Origin: Chromohalobacter nigrandesensis
GTDB lineage: Bacteria; Pseudomonadota; Gammaproteobacteria; Pseudomonadales; Halomonadaceae
Direction of reading: 5' to 3'
Length of the DNA stretch: 64,000 nt
Assembly: GCF_023061285.1 (NCBI RefSeq)
Contig: NZ_JAKGAM010000013.1
Location: 1 to 64,000 of the forward strand
The notes beneath the pieces are model-generated. The model saw only the letters and a program-made list of their open reading frames with translations. It did not search any database and was not told the DNA's origin. The first letter of the stretch is position 1; every line of letters begins with the position of its first letter. Position numbers and translations under genes: made by a program. Shown piece by piece: positions 17,791 through 29,355 of this stretch.

Positions 17791-19455
17791 ATGGCCGCGC
17801 CTCAGGACGAGCTTTACCCTTCCCTCGACGCTGGCACCTCCCTGTCGCCTACGTCGCCTCTCCAGGTCTCCTCCGAGCACGACCTCTCGGCCGTCAATAC
17901 CAGGCCATCGCCCACACAGCGACGAAGCGCCTTGAAGGAACAACGCACGCAAGAATTGCTGGATCACTGCCGCAACGAAGCGCTAAGGCAACTGATTGGC
18001 CCTTTTGGGCTATCGCCTGCCATGTTCGATGATATCGAAGGTGGCAATGTCACTACCCAGCACAACGCCAGTCAGGATATCTACGCCAAGACATCGGAAA
18101 AATACAACCGCGACGATTACGACTACCAGAGTGCCAAGCGAAACAAGAAGCGCGACGCCGTTAAAAACGGTGACATGAATTCCGACACTTTCACGGATGC
18201 CTATACAGGAGAGAAGGCACCCACCAAACGCACCACATCGAGTGGAAAACAGGGCATGAATGCGGAACTCGATCACACCGTTCCGCTCAAACAGACGCAT
18301 AAAGAAGGAGGCTGGATGCTCGATGGAGAGCATCGTCAAGCACTCGCCTCGGATGATAAAAACCTGAATTACACCACGCTCGAGAACAACCGCCGGAAAA
18401 GTGATGCGCCTGCCGAGGAAGCGCTTTCCAGTCAACACGGTTACGATGAAACACGTACACGCCCCCTCATCGATGACGCACGCACCGCCATCGACGAACA
18501 CTTGCCCGACACACAAGAACGAGCCGTCTACCACGCCAAGGAACTCGGCAAGACAGGCGCCCGTGAGTTTGGAAAAATGGGGATGCGTCGCGCCATGGGC
18601 TTGCTACTGCATGAGTTGGTCAGCGGTATTTTCTCCGAAATCAAAACGGTACTTAACGACCGCAATCACCCAGATCCACTGCTGGACCGCTTGAGTGCTG
18701 CGATCAAGCGTGTGGCCACACGTGTGCAAAACAAATTCAAAGATGCGCTTGGAGAGTTCTTCAAGGGTGGGCTTCAAGGCTTTATCAGTAACCTTCTCAC
18801 CTTCCTCATCAACAGCCTCATCACCACCTCCGCCAAGGTGGTCACGATTATCCGTGAAGGCATGCATCAGTTATGGGATGCATTAAAGATGATGCTCTGG
18901 CCACCCGAAGGGATGAGCCGTGAGGAGAGGCTACGCGCCATTACCAAAAGCGTTGCCGGGCTTTTCACACTAGGGGTCGGCATGCTGTGGGAAGAGTCGC
19001 TTAACGCCTTCTTGCTCAGCATTCCTCCCTTGGCGCCAATAGCAGGATTCATCTCCCCCGTCATCACCGGTTTGTTGACCGGATTGGCGACGGCACTGCT
19101 GATGTATGCCATCGACTCGCTAATCGACTGGATGCTCGACAAGGGCACTGCCTACCTGAATGGCCAAATCGAGGCCCTGGAGGGTTACCAGTCGCTAATC
19201 CAACGCACGGCCGAGCATATCGACGTCCAATTTCAGCTCTCTGCCAGCTTCAAGGCGTCATTAGACATCAACGAGGCCGTCAAACATCGGTTAAGCGATG
19301 CCGACAACGCCATGGCTAATGCCAACTTGGCCGCCGCGGACACACGCTCGGCGCAAGACGAAACGCTAGCCAGCCTCGACAGCGCCACGCGCACTCAACA
19401 AGAAGTCAACGCAAAGCTCTCCCGCCTTCTCAACCGATCCCATAAGGAAACATGA
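17791..19455 (+). CDS. HNH-type nuclease domain joined to a membrane-embedded C-terminal region
   Basis: A 554-residue protein of a family I do not recognise. Residues 1-150 are polar. Residues 155-205 fit an HNH/ME-finger pattern: ELDHTVPLKQ (D161, H162), then DDKNLNYTT (N191-N193), N200 and K203. After a charged linker, residues 255-450 contain several hydrophobic or amphipathic segments, including NLLTFLINSLITTSAKVV and a long Gly/Ala/Leu-rich hairpin around 385-445. The last 100 residues are predicted coiled coil. The next gene begins 2 bases after the stop, so the two form a unit. A plausible reading is a membrane-tethered nuclease in a defence or competition module; this is inferred from architecture, not homology. 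Confidence 0.7.
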   Translation: MAAPQDELYPSLDAGTSLSPTSPLQVSSEHDLSAVNTRPSPTQRRSALKEQRTQELLDHCRNEALRQLIGPFGLSPAMFDDIEGGNVTTQHNASQDIYAKTSEKYNRDDYDYQSAKRNKKRDAVKNGDMNSDTFTDAYTGEKAPTKRTTSSGKQGMNAELDHTVPLKQTHKEGGWMLDGEHRQALASDDKNLNYTTLENNRRKSDAPAEEALSSQHGYDETRTRPLIDDARTAIDEHLPDTQERAVYHAKELGKTGAREFGKMGMRRAMGLLLHELVSGIFSEIKTVLNDRNHPDPLLDRLSAAIKRVATRVQNKFKDALGEFFKGGLQGFISNLLTFLINSLITTSAKVVTIIREGMHQLWDALKMMLWPPEGMSREERLRAITKSVAGLFTLGVGMLWEESLNAFLLSIPPLAPIAGFISPVITGLLTGLATALLMYAIDSLIDWMLDKGTAYLNGQIEALEGYQSLIQRTAEHIDVQFQLSASFKASLDINEAVKHRLSDADNAMANANLAAADTRSAQDETLASLDSATRTQQEVNAKLSRLLNRSHKET

Positions 19456-19456
19456 G

Positions 19457-20563
19457 GTGTCCAACGTCATCGCCCAGCTCGCCAAGACACAGCCGCCTAA
19501 AGAACTGCTGCAACATATCGATATCAACGACATCTATGAAAAATTCCATGAGACCTTCAAGCGTCTGGATGATTTCAAGGATATCCGCGACAAACATGAG
19601 CAACGCGGTTTCCTGGGACGTCTCTTCAATGGCAAAGAACTAAAAGATGCACAGCTCGATGCCCACGAGCTGCAGGCGGAGTTCTCCAAGACATTGGCCC
19701 AGCTGATGATGATCAGCACCATGCAGTCGCAACAACTCGTGGCACAACAAAATCAACTGGGCCAACAGCAGGGCGATTTGAAGGAAAAGGCCGAGTCACT
19801 GGCCAACCACACTCGCAAACTGGAAGAGCATCAGAACAGCATATCCCAGCAGGCAACCGAGCTACGCCAATACGTCACCAACCTCCTCAATGTTCAAGGT
19901 CTCACTGCTGAACATGGCCAGCAGCTTATCGACATCGCCGAAGAGGTCACGGCGACCAAGGATCGCCTGCTGGAAGAATTCACGGCACGCGTCCAGGAGA
20001 TCGATGCTGCCTTGGTCGCTCAGCAAGAAAGCTCTCAGGCGGAAATCGACCGAGTGCATGCCGAACTACAAGAGCGTCTCGCAGTATCCGAACGCCATCA
20101 GCTTGAAAAGCAGCAGCATGCTGAAAGCCGACAGGCGCAGCGGCAAGAGGCATTGACTACACGTCTAGAGCAAATCAAGACGACGCTCGAGGAAACAACA
20201 CGCGCCGACATCGCCACGCTCCGAGGGGAGATCGAGACGCAGAAGGCCGATTTCCTGTCGCGTCAGTCATCCCTGTCCGAGGCTATCTCGCAAGCTCGGC
20301 AAGAGTTGCAAGCACAGCTCGATACCGACATCGCCAAGACTCACGAGACACTCTCGCGACAAATAGACGAGCGTACGACACAAAGTGATAAAGCAATAAC
20401 GCTGCTACGCACCGAATTGGGCCAGTTGCACCAGCAGCAACGCGCCGACGCCAAGGCACAGCGTCGACGCATCTATTGGCTGTGGGCCGGCATGACCTTG
20501 CTCGCTATTGCCGGTGGGATTGGCATCGCTTACCCGTACTTGCCGCTTAACTATCTTGCATAG
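19457..20563 (+). CDS. tail-anchored coiled-coil protein
   Basis: A 368-residue protein with a GTG start; AAGGAA at 19444-19449 lies inside the end of the preceding gene, so translation is probably coupled. Residues 60-325 are almost entirely heptad-like Gln/Glu/Ala/Leu-rich helix, indicating a long coiled coil. A single membrane segment follows at the very C-terminus (WLWAGMTLLAIAGGIGIAYPYL), with a basic patch (KAQRRRIYW) before it. It would be inserted tail-first in the inner membrane with the rod in the cytosol. It has no catalytic motif and probably acts as a sensor or scaffold for the HNH/membrane protein upstream. Confidence 0.75.
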   Translation: MSNVIAQLAKTQPPKELLQHIDINDIYEKFHETFKRLDDFKDIRDKHEQRGFLGRLFNGKELKDAQLDAHELQAEFSKTLAQLMMISTMQSQQLVAQQNQLGQQQGDLKEKAESLANHTRKLEEHQNSISQQATELRQYVTNLLNVQGLTAEHGQQLIDIAEEVTATKDRLLEEFTARVQEIDAALVAQQESSQAEIDRVHAELQERLAVSERHQLEKQQHAESRQAQRQEALTTRLEQIKTTLEETTRADIATLRGEIETQKADFLSRQSSLSEAISQARQELQAQLDTDIAKTHETLSRQIDERTTQSDKAITLLRTELGQLHQQQRADAKAQRRRIYWLWAGMTLLAIAGGIGIAYPYLPLNYLA

Positions 20564-20879
20564 CTACCGCCACGGCCAACGCGGGCGCCAGTGGTAGGCG
20601 CGGCAACAAGGTGGCTTGGTAAGCGTGATAAAGGTCGGGTTTGACATCGCCCTGCGCCGGGTCGATGACGAGGCGATGATCCAGCTCCTGGTACCAACCG
20701 CCACGCGCTCGGTCGATGAAGTCCCACATATGACGGTACCAGTGCTCGTAGTGCGCCTCGCCGGTACGCTGCAGCAACGCGCCGGCGGCTACCAGCGCTT
20801 CGGCATGTGTCCAGTGGCGTGTATCGGTATCCAACCAGCGCCGTGATAGTGAGCGATTGTTCTCTGTCATATCATACAC
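20547..20879 (-). pseudogene. C-terminal remnant of an N-acylglucosamine 2-epimerase-family gene
   Basis: The minus strand encodes the end of an AGE-family (alpha/alpha barrel) sugar epimerase or isomerase: DTRHWTHAEALVAAGALLQ, then RGGWYQELDHR and KPDLYHAYQATLLPRLPL before the stop. Family members are about 390 residues; only about 110-140 remain, and the frame opens just behind the toxin gene stop at 20970. The stop of the remnant overlaps the end of the coiled-coil gene by 17 bases. The remnant probably marks the old gene into which the accessory module was placed. Confidence 0.75.
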
Positions 20880-20969
20880 GCCTTGAGTGACGGGAACATT
20901 GGCGTTGGTTAGCCATTGACGACGGTACCACCATCGGGTGAATCGTCCGGCCGCTGATGAGCGGAACGG

Positions 20970-21248
20970 CTACTCCCGCGTCTTGATGTCACGATAGAAG
21001 TTCTCATGCGAGCCCAACGCCATTAACGTCAGTTCAATGGTGCCGTTATCATAGGAGTACCCTAGTAGAACCAACTGCTTAGCCATTTTGAATTTATAAA
21101 CACGCAGGAAGTTCAGGTCGCCCTTCTTCTGTTCGCCGAGCGTGGGATCCTCGACGAGCCGGCACACGGCCTTATCCAAATCCTGCTTCTGGTTGGCATG
21201 CAGCTTTTTGACCGCCTTCTTGAAAGTAGGCGTTTGCAGCACGCGCAT
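20970..21248 (-). CDS. RelE/ParE-family toxin
   Basis: A 92-residue basic protein, MRVLQTPTFKKAVKKLH, with the compact RelE/ParE fold pattern: two N-terminal helices, LNFLRVYKFKMAKQLVLLGYSYD as the beta-sheet core and a C-terminal helix with HENFYRDIK. The ATG at 21248 lies 2 bases after the antitoxin stop; a TTG at 21254 is the alternative. RelE-type toxins cut mRNA on the ribosome, while ParE-type toxins act on gyrase; which applies here is not decidable. It is intact and paired with its antitoxin. Confidence 0.85.
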   Translation of the reverse strand: MRVLQTPTFKKAVKKLHANQKQDLDKAVCRLVEDPTLGEQKKGDLNFLRVYKFKMAKQLVLLGYSYDNGTIELTLMALGSHENFYRDIKTRE

Positions 21249-21250
21249 GA

Positions 21251-21472
21251 TCAATCGAACTCGTAGGCGTCAAGTTTCCCAGCGTCTCGCTCCGCTTGAG
21301 CGATTATCGCCTGGCGAACGAACTCATAAGAAAGGTCGGGATTATCTTCCATGATCTCGCCAACCTTGGCCCAGTATTCGATCTGTTTCGGCACAGAGCG
21401 ATTCATCGCCTTACCCATGACTGACGCTTTGTCGATTAACGCTTGATCCAAACGTACGCTGGAAGTACTCAT
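21251..21472 (-). CDS. ParD-like antitoxin
   Basis: A 73-residue protein starting MSTSSVRLDQALIDKASVMG; the ATG at 21472 follows a GGAG site. The N-terminal part fits a ribbon-helix-helix DNA-binding domain as in the ParD_like family (SVRLD strand, then two helices), with an acidic C-terminal toxin-binding tail ending DAYEFD. It precedes the toxin gene in the usual antitoxin-first order with a 2-base gap. It should repress its own promoter together with the toxin. Confidence 0.82.
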   Translation of the reverse strand: MSTSSVRLDQALIDKASVMGKAMNRSVPKQIEYWAKVGEIMEDNPDLSYEFVRQAIIAQAERDAGKLDAYEFD

Positions 21473-21575
21473 CGGATTGACTCCATCACTAGAGGACATT
21501 CTGTAGCAATTTACCACATTTGAGGCATGCCGCTACAAGAAGTTCCCTTCCCTCGACGAGACAAGTCAAGTCAAG

Positions 21576-21923
21576 TCAATCGAATGTCGCCAGCACGCGC
21601 TGATATTCCTCCCGCCACGCCTGAGCATGCAAGGAGGCATCGGCGGGAAAACGCCCCAGCTCGACGGCTAGTTCGAAGAAGCCGCGTGCCGGCATATGCG
21701 GCGCGCGGCGGCTGACGACCAGCGCGGCGATGAAGGGTCGGCCTTGAGCGGCATCCTCACGTATCAAGACCTCCAGCGCCTGGGCGACACGCTGAATGGT
21801 GCGCGGTGGCTGCAAGCCGAGCGCGTCGGCGACGTCCTGGTAGGTCATTGGCAGCCTCTCTCGCGGCGTCGCTTCGAGTACTTTACGCACGGCGGCTGCA
21901 AGCGGTAACGGATTATCGGACAT
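21576..21923 (-). CDS. conserved hypothetical protein with probable winged-helix N-terminus
   Basis: A 115-residue cytoplasmic protein. The segment MTYQDVADALGLQPPRTIQRVAQALEVL (residues 26-53) looks like a DNA-binding helical domain, and the second half (FIAALVVSRR, then FFELAVELGRFPAD) is of unknown role. I do not recognise a named family. It has normal composition for the genome and stands alone between the toxin-antitoxin pair and a broken MFS gene. Confidence 0.6.
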   Translation of the reverse strand: MSDNPLPLAAAVRKVLEATPRERLPMTYQDVADALGLQPPRTIQRVAQALEVLIREDAAQGRPFIAALVVSRRAPHMPARGFFELAVELGRFPADASLHAQAWREEYQRVLATFD

Positions 21924-22140
21924 GGTCTTGCTCAGGCACTCGGGGTGAATGGTTTAACTTCGCGAATATCGAATCGGGGCATTGCCACCATAGTCTGAAT
22001 CATGCGTGAGGCCGGACCGTGGTACAACGGTTGTTAACGGATTAACGCTGCCACCCCGGCCCTTCTACCTCACCCGAGATGCTCATGTACCACAACTCGA
22101 CTTATAACGCTTACGTCGTCGACCAGCCGCCACGCGTGGC

Positions 22141-22659
22141 ATGAGCGATACCCGCCTCTTTCGCTCGCTACGTTTTTACAATTACCGGGTGTGGACCATC
22201 GGCGCCCTGGTCTCCAATATCGGCACCTGGATGCAGCGCATCACTCAGGCACTGCTAGGGCTATTAGCCTTAGGGTTGGGGCTGGTCACTGTCACCGGCG
22301 TGGTGACGCTATGGCAGGTCTACGCCTTCGCCCTGGGGCTGGGCTGCGTCACGGCGTTCGACGCCCCCGCTCGACAGACCTTCGTCAACGACCTGGTCGG
22401 CGACAAGCATCTGTCCAACGCGGTGGCCCTCAATTCGACCTCCTTCAACGCCGCGCGGATGATCGGCCCCGCCATCGCCGGGTTGTTGATCGCCGCCGTC
22501 GGCTGGCTCGCCAATCATGCCGGCCCACGCTGGGCGATGAGCGTCGGCGCCAGTGCCGGCGTCATCGCCGCCCTCATCGGAGGTATCATGCTGATTCAAC
22601 AGCGGCGACAGCGCTTGCATCTTCGGCCTTCAGAGGCTTATCGCCAACATGAGCCGTGA
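22141..22659 (+). pseudogene. MFS transporter (MFS_3/EntS type) with large in-frame internal deletions
   Basis: The 172-residue product begins like an MFS_3 transporter (RFYNYRVWTIGALVSNIGTWMQ), jumps to the middle block FDAPARQTFVNDLVG and NAARMIGPAIAGLLIAAVG, and then jumps to the C-terminal loop QQRRQRLHLRPSEAYRQ. Intact members have about 400 residues and 12 helices; here roughly 240 residues are missing in at least two places, yet the frame stays open. It cannot form a normal transporter and is called a pseudogene. Confidence 0.75.
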
Positions 22660-22673
22660 CATGGCCGATCCGA

Positions 22674-23345
22674 TTATTGGCTGGCTTGCCAGTCGAGCCC
22701 CATTTGCCAAAAGTCGATTTCAAGGCGCGTCGCATCTCGAAAAACACCGGCGAGCTCGTCAAAGCGCTGCTCGGTCACGTCGGCCAGTCGTTCATCCAGC
22801 CATTCGATTTCGCTGCGCATGGCGCTCTGAAACGCGTCGCTTTCGTACATGGCGATCCAGGCATCGTAGGGATTGGCATCGCGAACTGTCGTGGAGTCGC
22901 TGTTGAGAGTATTGGCGATTTCGCCATAACCAACCAGACACGGCGCGAGTGCCACATGCATGTCGAGTAAATCGCCCCGATTGCCGACATCGAGCACGTA
23001 GCGCGTGTAGGCCATGGTGGCTCGATCTTCTGGCAACCGAGCCAAGTCATGTTCGGTGATCCCCCATTGCCGGCAGTAGTCGACATGCAGCGTCAGCTCG
23101 GTATCGATGATGGCCTTGAGACTGTCAAAGGCTTGGCGCAGATCTGCCATATTGCGGCTTTTATAGACCGCCAATGCATACGCCCGCGCGAAATGCTGAA
23201 TGAACAGATAGTCCTGCTGGAGATAATAGCGAAAAGCGTCCGACTCGAGCGTACCAGCGCCCAATTGGCGCACGAAATCGTGCTGGATGTACGCCTGCCA
23301 ATCGGCCGCACACGTGTTTTTTAGATCGTCGAAACTATAGCCCAT
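22674..23345 (-). CDS. tenA: TenA-family aminopyrimidine aminohydrolase (thiaminase II)
   Basis: A 223-residue enzyme. The ATG at 23345 gives the standard start MGYSFDDLKNTCAADWQAY. The haem-oxygenase-like all-alpha fold is indicated by YYLQQDYLFIQHFARAYALA, and the likely catalytic Cys is in VALAPCLVGYGEIA. The two late Glu residues lie in the C-terminal helices. TenA salvages base-degraded thiamin by hydrolysing amino-HMP to HMP for thiamin synthesis. A TPP riboswitch lies in the leader, which agrees with this role. Confidence 0.93.
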   Translation of the reverse strand: MGYSFDDLKNTCAADWQAYIQHDFVRQLGAGTLESDAFRYYLQQDYLFIQHFARAYALAVYKSRNMADLRQAFDSLKAIIDTELTLHVDYCRQWGITEHDLARLPEDRATMAYTRYVLDVGNRGDLLDMHVALAPCLVGYGEIANTLNSDSTTVRDANPYDAWIAMYESDAFQSAMRSEIEWLDERLADVTEQRFDELAGVFRDATRLEIDFWQMGLDWQASQ

Positions 23346-23419
23346 GATCGTCTCCGGTCGTTGGCAAGTAGAGGATCCGGAGACTAGAAGGGGTAAGCGG
23401 GGTGTTGTCATTGGCTCGC

Positions 23420-23527
23420 TTGATTCCCTACGCCAGTACTCGCCTGCATATGCAGGCATTCCCCGGATCAGGTTCAACGGGTCGATGCGCTATGCACCTC
23501 TCAGCCGGTCATCCGGCACCCCGTCAA
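23420..23527 (-). promoter_or_regulatory. TPP (thiamin pyrophosphate) riboswitch upstream of tenA
   Basis: On the minus strand the leader carries the THI-box elements in order: GGGGTGCCGG, GGCTGAGAGG (complement of 23498-23506), then ACCCGTTGAACCTGATCC and CTGGCGTAGGGAATC. These are the conserved pyrimidine- and pyrophosphate-sensing parts of the TPP aptamer. An extra GCCTGCATATGCAGGC hairpin sits between the last two blocks. High TPP is expected to shut off tenA. Confidence 0.93.
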
Positions 23528-23612
23528 GCACGATCAACACACTAGCCAACTCGAGGTTGTTTTTTCAACAACCGTGCAGGGATGGGTTAGTACTGAGGCA
23601 AACGAGGCGAAA

Positions 23613-24914
23613 TCACAGCAAAAGCGTTCTAATATCGCTCAGCGCCTGGGCCAAAAAGGCCGTGAAGCGTGCCGCATCGGCGCCGTTGACCGCGCGGTGG
23701 TCGTAGGACAACGACAGCGGCATCATCAGCCGCGGGGCGAACTCGGCGCCGTCCCACACCGGCTTCGTCTGCGCCTTGGAAACGCCCAGGATGGCGACTT
23801 CCGGGGCGTTGACGATGGGCGTGAAGGCAGTGCCGCCGATAGAGCCCAGGCTGGAGATGGTGAAGCAGCCACCGGTCATCTCTTCGCGCTTGAGCTTCTT
23901 CGACTGCGCCTTGCCGGCCAGTTCGACCGATTCCTTGGCCAAGTCGATCAGCGACTTCTGATCGGCGTTGCGGATCACCGGAACCATCAGGCCGTCCGGC
24001 GTGTCCACGGCGATGCCGATGTGCACGTAGTGCTTCTGCACCAGCGTTTCGCCGTCGCTCTTCAGGCTGACGTTGAACTGCGGGAACTTCTCGTCGAATT
24101 GCGTGACGTGCGGCACGTTGAGCCAACTGCGGTGCAGGTTGGTCGCGCCGGCTTTCATCAGGCGACCCATGGGCTTTTCCTTGACCTCGCCGAACTGGCT
24201 GAAGTCGATGTCCGGCACGGCCGGAATACCCGCACCGCCACTCGGCGCAGCGCCTTTTTCAGCGCCACTCGAACGCTGCTGAAGGGCGTTCTTGACGTAG
24301 CCCTGCACGTCTTCCTTCAGCACGCGCTGCTTGGGCCCAGTGGGCGTGACCTGGGCCAGGTCGACGCCCAGTTCACGCGCCAGCATGCACACCGCCGGGC
24401 CAGCGTGGACGCGGGCACCCACCGTCTTGTCGTCGCCGTGCTTGTGGCGTGCCTCGGGGCCCAGCTCACCCGCAGGTTCCTTGGCAGACGATGCTTCGGA
24501 CTTGGGCGGCGCCGACTGGGTAGCGCTGGTCATTTGCTGACTGGCGTCTTTCTGACCGGCATTGGCTTTCTTGGCCGACTCCTCGTCTTCCGCAGGCGAC
24601 TCGACACTTTCAGACTCGCCTTCCGCTAGCGTCTCGTCGGCGTCTTCCGCGTCGCCCCCTTCATCGGCATCCTCGTCCGCGATCTCCATCGTGCCGATCA
24701 GGTCGCCCTCGGAGACGCTATCGCCTTCCTTGACCGAGAGCTCGACGACCTTGCCCTTGTAGGGGCTGGGCACGTCCATGGAGGCCTTGTCGGACTCCAG
24801 CGTGATCAACGTGTCTTCCACGTCGACTTCGTCGCCTTCGCTAATGGCCAGTTCGATGACCGGCACGTTTTCGCTGCCGCCGATGTCCGGTACCCGTATC
24901 ATTTCCTTACGCAC
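23613..24914 (-). CDS. aceF: pyruvate dehydrogenase E2, dihydrolipoamide acetyltransferase
   Basis: A 433-residue E2 subunit. GTG at 24914 is the likely start, with GAGGAG 9 bases before it. One lipoyl domain (residues 1-80) carries the lipoylated Lys in ESDKASMDVPSP. An acidic Ala/Glu linker follows (about 80-125), then the E3/E1-binding domain (AGPAVCMLARELGVDL, about 148-185), and the catalytic domain with DHRAVNGADAARF. The catalytic motif has Asn where many have Asp, as in Azotobacter E2p. Only one lipoyl domain is present, against three in E. coli. It lies 61 bases downstream of aceE in one operon. Confidence 0.96.
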   Translation of the reverse strand: MRKEMIRVPDIGGSENVPVIELAISEGDEVDVEDTLITLESDKASMDVPSPYKGKVVELSVKEGDSVSEGDLIGTMEIADEDADEGGDAEDADETLAEGESESVESPAEDEESAKKANAGQKDASQQMTSATQSAPPKSEASSAKEPAGELGPEARHKHGDDKTVGARVHAGPAVCMLARELGVDLAQVTPTGPKQRVLKEDVQGYVKNALQQRSSGAEKGAAPSGGAGIPAVPDIDFSQFGEVKEKPMGRLMKAGATNLHRSWLNVPHVTQFDEKFPQFNVSLKSDGETLVQKHYVHIGIAVDTPDGLMVPVIRNADQKSLIDLAKESVELAGKAQSKKLKREEMTGGCFTISSLGSIGGTAFTPIVNAPEVAILGVSKAQTKPVWDGAEFAPRLMMPLSLSYDHRAVNGADAARFTAFLAQALSDIRTLLL

Positions 24915-24975
24915 TGTAGCGCTCCTCGTCCTTTAATCCGCTTTCACGTCACGTGGGCTCATACTCAGACGCGCT

Positions 24976-27666
<2,691 letters not shown>

Positions 27667-27804
27667 AATGTCGCGCCTCTTTCAAAAAAATAAAATCGAT
27701 GAAACTGTATAAGAGGCTGGCCGCCTACTCCTTGAAGACCCTAATGTTGTACCCGGATGCTGACAACGCAGTAGAATTGGAAACACTTTCCCGGATTTGA
27801 ACCT

Positions 27805-28698
27805 ATGAACCTCGATTACCTCAAAGTCTTCGTCGCTATTGCCAGGCAGGGTTCGATCCTGGCAGCCTCAAGGGCATTGGCCATGCCCAAATCGACGGTG
27901 GCGCGTCATCTCGATCAGTTGGAAAGTCAGCTATCCCATCAGTTGGTCTTGCGGAATACTCGACACTTACGCCTGACCGCTGAGGGCCAGCGTCTATATC
28001 ATCTGGCAAAAGACATCATCGGTGATTTAGAGGAAGTCGAGCATGAAATGAAGGACCGTCATGGCCGGTTGAGTGGCAAGATTACTGTCGCCATTCCTTC
28101 CGAGTTCGGTGTCAAATGGCTCAATGAAAGTATCGCCGATTTTGTGGCCGACCACCCGGACATCGCCATCGACTGCATCACCAGCATGGCGCCTCTCGAT
28201 CCTGTCAGAAGGGATGTGGATGTCTCGATCTGCTACCACCGTGGCAAGCTATCCGATAGCGGCATGGTGGTTCGCCCACTGGTCAGCATGCGCAGTGCAG
28301 TAGTGGCAGCGCCATCGGTCATTGCTCGTCATGGCCGGCCCGCTTCGGTGCAGGCGCTCAGCCACTTGCCCTGTATCTCGACGCTGACGGCGCTACAGTC
28401 GAACCCCTGGCACTTCATCGATGCGGAAGGTCGAACCATCGCGCTGGACGTACCGACTCGCTATCGCGTTGATAGTAGTCTGATGCTCATCGCCGGTGCC
28501 CGCGCCGGTATTGGGTACGCCATTATTCCTTATGAATTTTGCCAGGAAAGTATCGAGTCAGGCGATCTCATCGAGTTGGCGCTCGACCTGAAGCCGGCAC
28601 CACTGGAAATCGTTGCGATACACCCAGACCGGAAAAGTATTTCGACACGAACGCGTGCATTCGTCGACATCGTGGAGAAGCAATTGCTGGCACGCTAA
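27805..28698 (+). CDS. LysR-family transcriptional regulator
   Basis: A 297-residue regulator. The N-terminal helix-turn-helix (DYLKVFVAIARQGSILAAS, then ALAMPKSTVARHLDQLE) is followed by the LysR effector domain. The binding domain is of the CrgA-like type, with HGRLSGKITVAIPSEFG and a late GARAGIGYAIIPYEF. It is divergent from aceE over 138 bases, so aceEF is a candidate target, although LysR proteins can act elsewhere. The Nudix gene follows 60 bases downstream on the same strand. Confidence 0.9.
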   Translation: MNLDYLKVFVAIARQGSILAASRALAMPKSTVARHLDQLESQLSHQLVLRNTRHLRLTAEGQRLYHLAKDIIGDLEEVEHEMKDRHGRLSGKITVAIPSEFGVKWLNESIADFVADHPDIAIDCITSMAPLDPVRRDVDVSICYHRGKLSDSGMVVRPLVSMRSAVVAAPSVIARHGRPASVQALSHLPCISTLTALQSNPWHFIDAEGRTIALDVPTRYRVDSSLMLIAGARAGIGYAIIPYEFCQESIESGDLIELALDLKPAPLEIVAIHPDRKSISTRTRAFVDIVEKQLLAR

Positions 28699-28758
28699 AT
28701 CCTCTAATGTCCTGCAACATAAAAACCATAACATCACCCTTTATACGCGAGTCGTTTA

Positions 28759-29223
28759 ATGAAAAATCGTTCATCCCAACCAAAAGAATTATCTTTTCAT
28801 CATCCCATACCGGCGACAATAGCAGCCGTCATTCGGGATGGTCATGTCTTGTTAGTACGTCGCAGAAACCCACCGGATGCTAACCACTGGGGATTCCCAG
28901 GTGGAAAAATAGATTTTGGTGAAACGGTTGAAAGCGCAGCATTACGTGAGCTTTACGAAGAAACGGGCGTACAGGCAAACGTTGCAGAAACTTTTACTGC
29001 CGTGAATGTATTTGATCATGATGACGCCGGAGAAACTAAACAGCACTTTGTGCTTATAGCGGTCTTGTGCCAATGGATTTCTGGCGAACCCATCGCCGGC
29101 GATGATGCTCTGGAGGCACGCTGGATGCCGATAGAAGGTCTAAAGAACCAGGAGTTGGCGTTAAGCCTTGATGTGGTTGAAGTGGCCCAGATGGCTGCCA
29201 AGCTAAACCATGCTTTCTCATGA
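28759..29223 (+). CDS. Nudix hydrolase
   Basis: A 154-residue protein with a complete Nudix box, GGKIDFGETVESAALREL followed by YEETGV, spanning about residues 49-71. The sequence after the box (NVFDHDDAGETKQHFVLIAVL) resembles small nucleotide-sugar or NTP pyrophosphohydrolases such as ADP-ribose hydrolases; the substrate is unknown. The GC content is visibly lower than in the neighbours, hinting at separate ancestry. Confidence 0.9.
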   Translation: MKNRSSQPKELSFHHPIPATIAAVIRDGHVLLVRRRNPPDANHWGFPGGKIDFGETVESAALRELYEETGVQANVAETFTAVNVFDHDDAGETKQHFVLIAVLCQWISGEPIAGDDALEARWMPIEGLKNQELALSLDVVEVAQMAAKLNHAFS

Positions 29224-29355
29224 GATAGAACGATTTTTCCTCTCGTGATCCGGCGGGAGAAGGCGCCAACTTTGCGTAATACAGCGATAGTCCAACCCAC
29301 CACGTCATTCGCGTCTATCTTACGAAGACTGCCTTTCCTTGCTCACGGAGCCTGT

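Noticed and set aside
17640-18032. A 130-codon plus-strand frame upstream of the HNH gene
   Set aside because: It overlaps the start of the HNH gene in another frame and has no convincing ribosome site or similarity.
23555-23573. GGTTGTT-AACAACC hairpin after aceF
   Set aside because: The stem is only 7 bp and no T-run follows on the minus strand, so it was not listed as a terminator.
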